Source: Chamaelirium japonicum (lineage: Eukaryota > Streptophyta > Magnoliopsida > Liliales > Melanthiaceae). From it: a DNA stretch of 64,000 nucleotides. Shown piece after piece: positions 63,976-64,000 of the stretch. The stretch covers positions 2,066,001 through 2,130,000 of the forward strand of contig OX393551.1 in assembly GCA_947650365.1 (NCBI GenBank), read 5' to 3'. The notes beneath the pieces were generated by a model, which was not told the DNA's origin, made no database searches, and saw only the letters and a program-made list of their open reading frames with translations. Position 1 is the stretch's first letter. The number at the start of each line of letters is the position of its first letter. The position numbers and the translations under genes were made by a program.

Positions 63976-64000
63976 ATTCATTCGTTCGATCCATTCTAAT
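63976..64000 (-). repeat. Satellite block 84 (-), cut by window end
   Basis: About one unit after a short fold-back: GAACGAAT at 63,963-63,970 faces ATTCGTTC at 63,980-63,987. Confidence 0.85.

Larger units (their letters stand above)
1..64000. repeat. Satellite array of a 23-bp unit with frequent orientation switches, filling the window
   Basis: Nearly every base falls in a copy of a 23-bp unit, GAATGAATTAG then AATGGATCGTAC, or its reverse complement. Each unit carries GATC, GTAC and the self-complementary CGTACG. The commonest length variant is 28 bp, from an ACATT insertion after GGAT; 19-, 29- and 38-bp variants also recur. Copies differ mainly at the two CpGs (TGTACG, CATACG, CGTATG), at A/G in CGTACG versus CGTGCG, and at GAATTAG versus GAAATAG or GAGTAAG. 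No unrelated sequence longer than about 25 bp interrupts the array, so no stretch holds a gene. Such arrays are known from heterochromatin of many eukaryotes; the family is not one I recognise. The GAATG/GGAT pentamer look resembles human satellites 2 and 3, but the unit is different. Confidence 0.97.

Noticed and set aside
1..64000. CRISPR array
   Set aside because: Direct repeats of 23 bp are contiguous, with no unique spacers, vary in sequence and switch strand.
1..64000. CENP-B box or known centromere motif
   Set aside because: I looked for the TTCG....A..CGGG pattern and saw no CGGG context in the units. Centromere function cannot be judged from this.
1..64000. Telomeric or subtelomeric simple repeats
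   Set aside because: No run of TTAGGG, TTTAGGG, TTAGG or similar; TTAG occurs only inside GAATTAGAATG.
1..64000. Human satellite 2/3
   Set aside because: Shares a pentamer flavour (ATTC/GAATG), but the CGTACG and TAATTC parts and the 23/28-bp unit do not fit those families.
1..64000. Transcription-factor arrays (TAAT/ATTA homeodomain cores, CATTC TEAD-like cores, GATC or GTAC sites)
   Set aside because: These short cores are built into the unit and prove nothing without binding data.
1..64000. Foldback or terminal-inverted-repeat transposon made of the opposed blocks
   Set aside because: No target-site duplication, no internal unique sequence or transposase, and block ends recur inside larger units rather than at element edges.

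Overview
The whole 64 kb is one satellite-DNA array. I can support no protein-coding gene, RNA gene or transposable element anywhere in it. The basic unit is 23 bp, about 35% GC: GAATGAATTAG followed by AATGGATCGTAC. A common 28-bp variant inserts ACATT after GGAT, giving GGATACATTCGTGC. Rarer variants are 19 bp (loss of GAAT), 29 bp (TATGAGTGTGAATG) and 38 bp (GGATTGAATTAGAATGAATC inserted). The unit looks built from degenerate GAATG/GAATT/GGAT pentamers. A 64 kb run of short-period, gene-free, CpG-decayed repeats points to eukaryotic heterochromatin (pericentromere, sex chromosome or similar). I cannot name the taxon or chromosome. 

The array is not simply head-to-tail. Orientation flips roughly every 25 to 4,000 bp, giving about 84 alternating blocks and 83 junctions. 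'+' means the GAATGAATTAG sense reads on the given strand; '-' means CTAATTCATTC does. Block edges are good to a few bases, because the unit is partly self-complementary at the joints. The junctions are mostly not independent: a few classes recur, often in both orientations. Class J (core GTGCGAATCCATTC, or its reverse complement) occurs 21 times. Class K (CATGTA centre) occurs 4 times, L (an A6 tract, CGAAAAAACACGATCC) 5 times, M (ACACGATCCAGATCC) 4 times, R (GAATTCGAATGTATCC) 5 times, O (TTAGACGTACGATCC) 3 times, P (TTCGTATGAATTAG) 3 times, and N, Q and S twice each. The real repeating entity is therefore a higher-order repeat that already contains inversions and has itself been copied in both directions.

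Internal variant markers support this: a TTTGAGTGAATGCG unit (about 22 copies), a CGTACGGTATGATTC unit (about 19 copies, both strands), a GAGATAG-bearing run, and a 240-bp module (called m79 below) seen at least ten times. Long duplications with almost no net indel link distant places: 1.33-2.1 kb with 18.7-19.5 kb (offset 17,377), 22.15-22.72 kb with 34.66-35.23 kb (offset 12,505) and with about 41.4-41.9 kb, 8.43-8.77 kb with 51.54-51.88 kb (offset 43,114), and 44.3-46.9 kb with 53.5-56.0 kb (offset about 9.1-9.2 kb).

Layout: 1-56.3 kb is the dense J-type inverted mosaic. From about 56.3 kb to the end, blocks are longer, class J is absent apart from one relic near 59.88 kb, and a GAGCG-bearing 28-mer takes over at about 57.1 kb and beyond 60.4 kb, with an older-type island at 57.84-59.9 kb. 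The far part has its own duplications (offsets 3,773 and 2,522). All open reading frames are by-products of the repeat: 3 x 23 bp reads as a 23-residue peptide in the CTAATTCATTC sense, normally closed by TAA each 69 bp.
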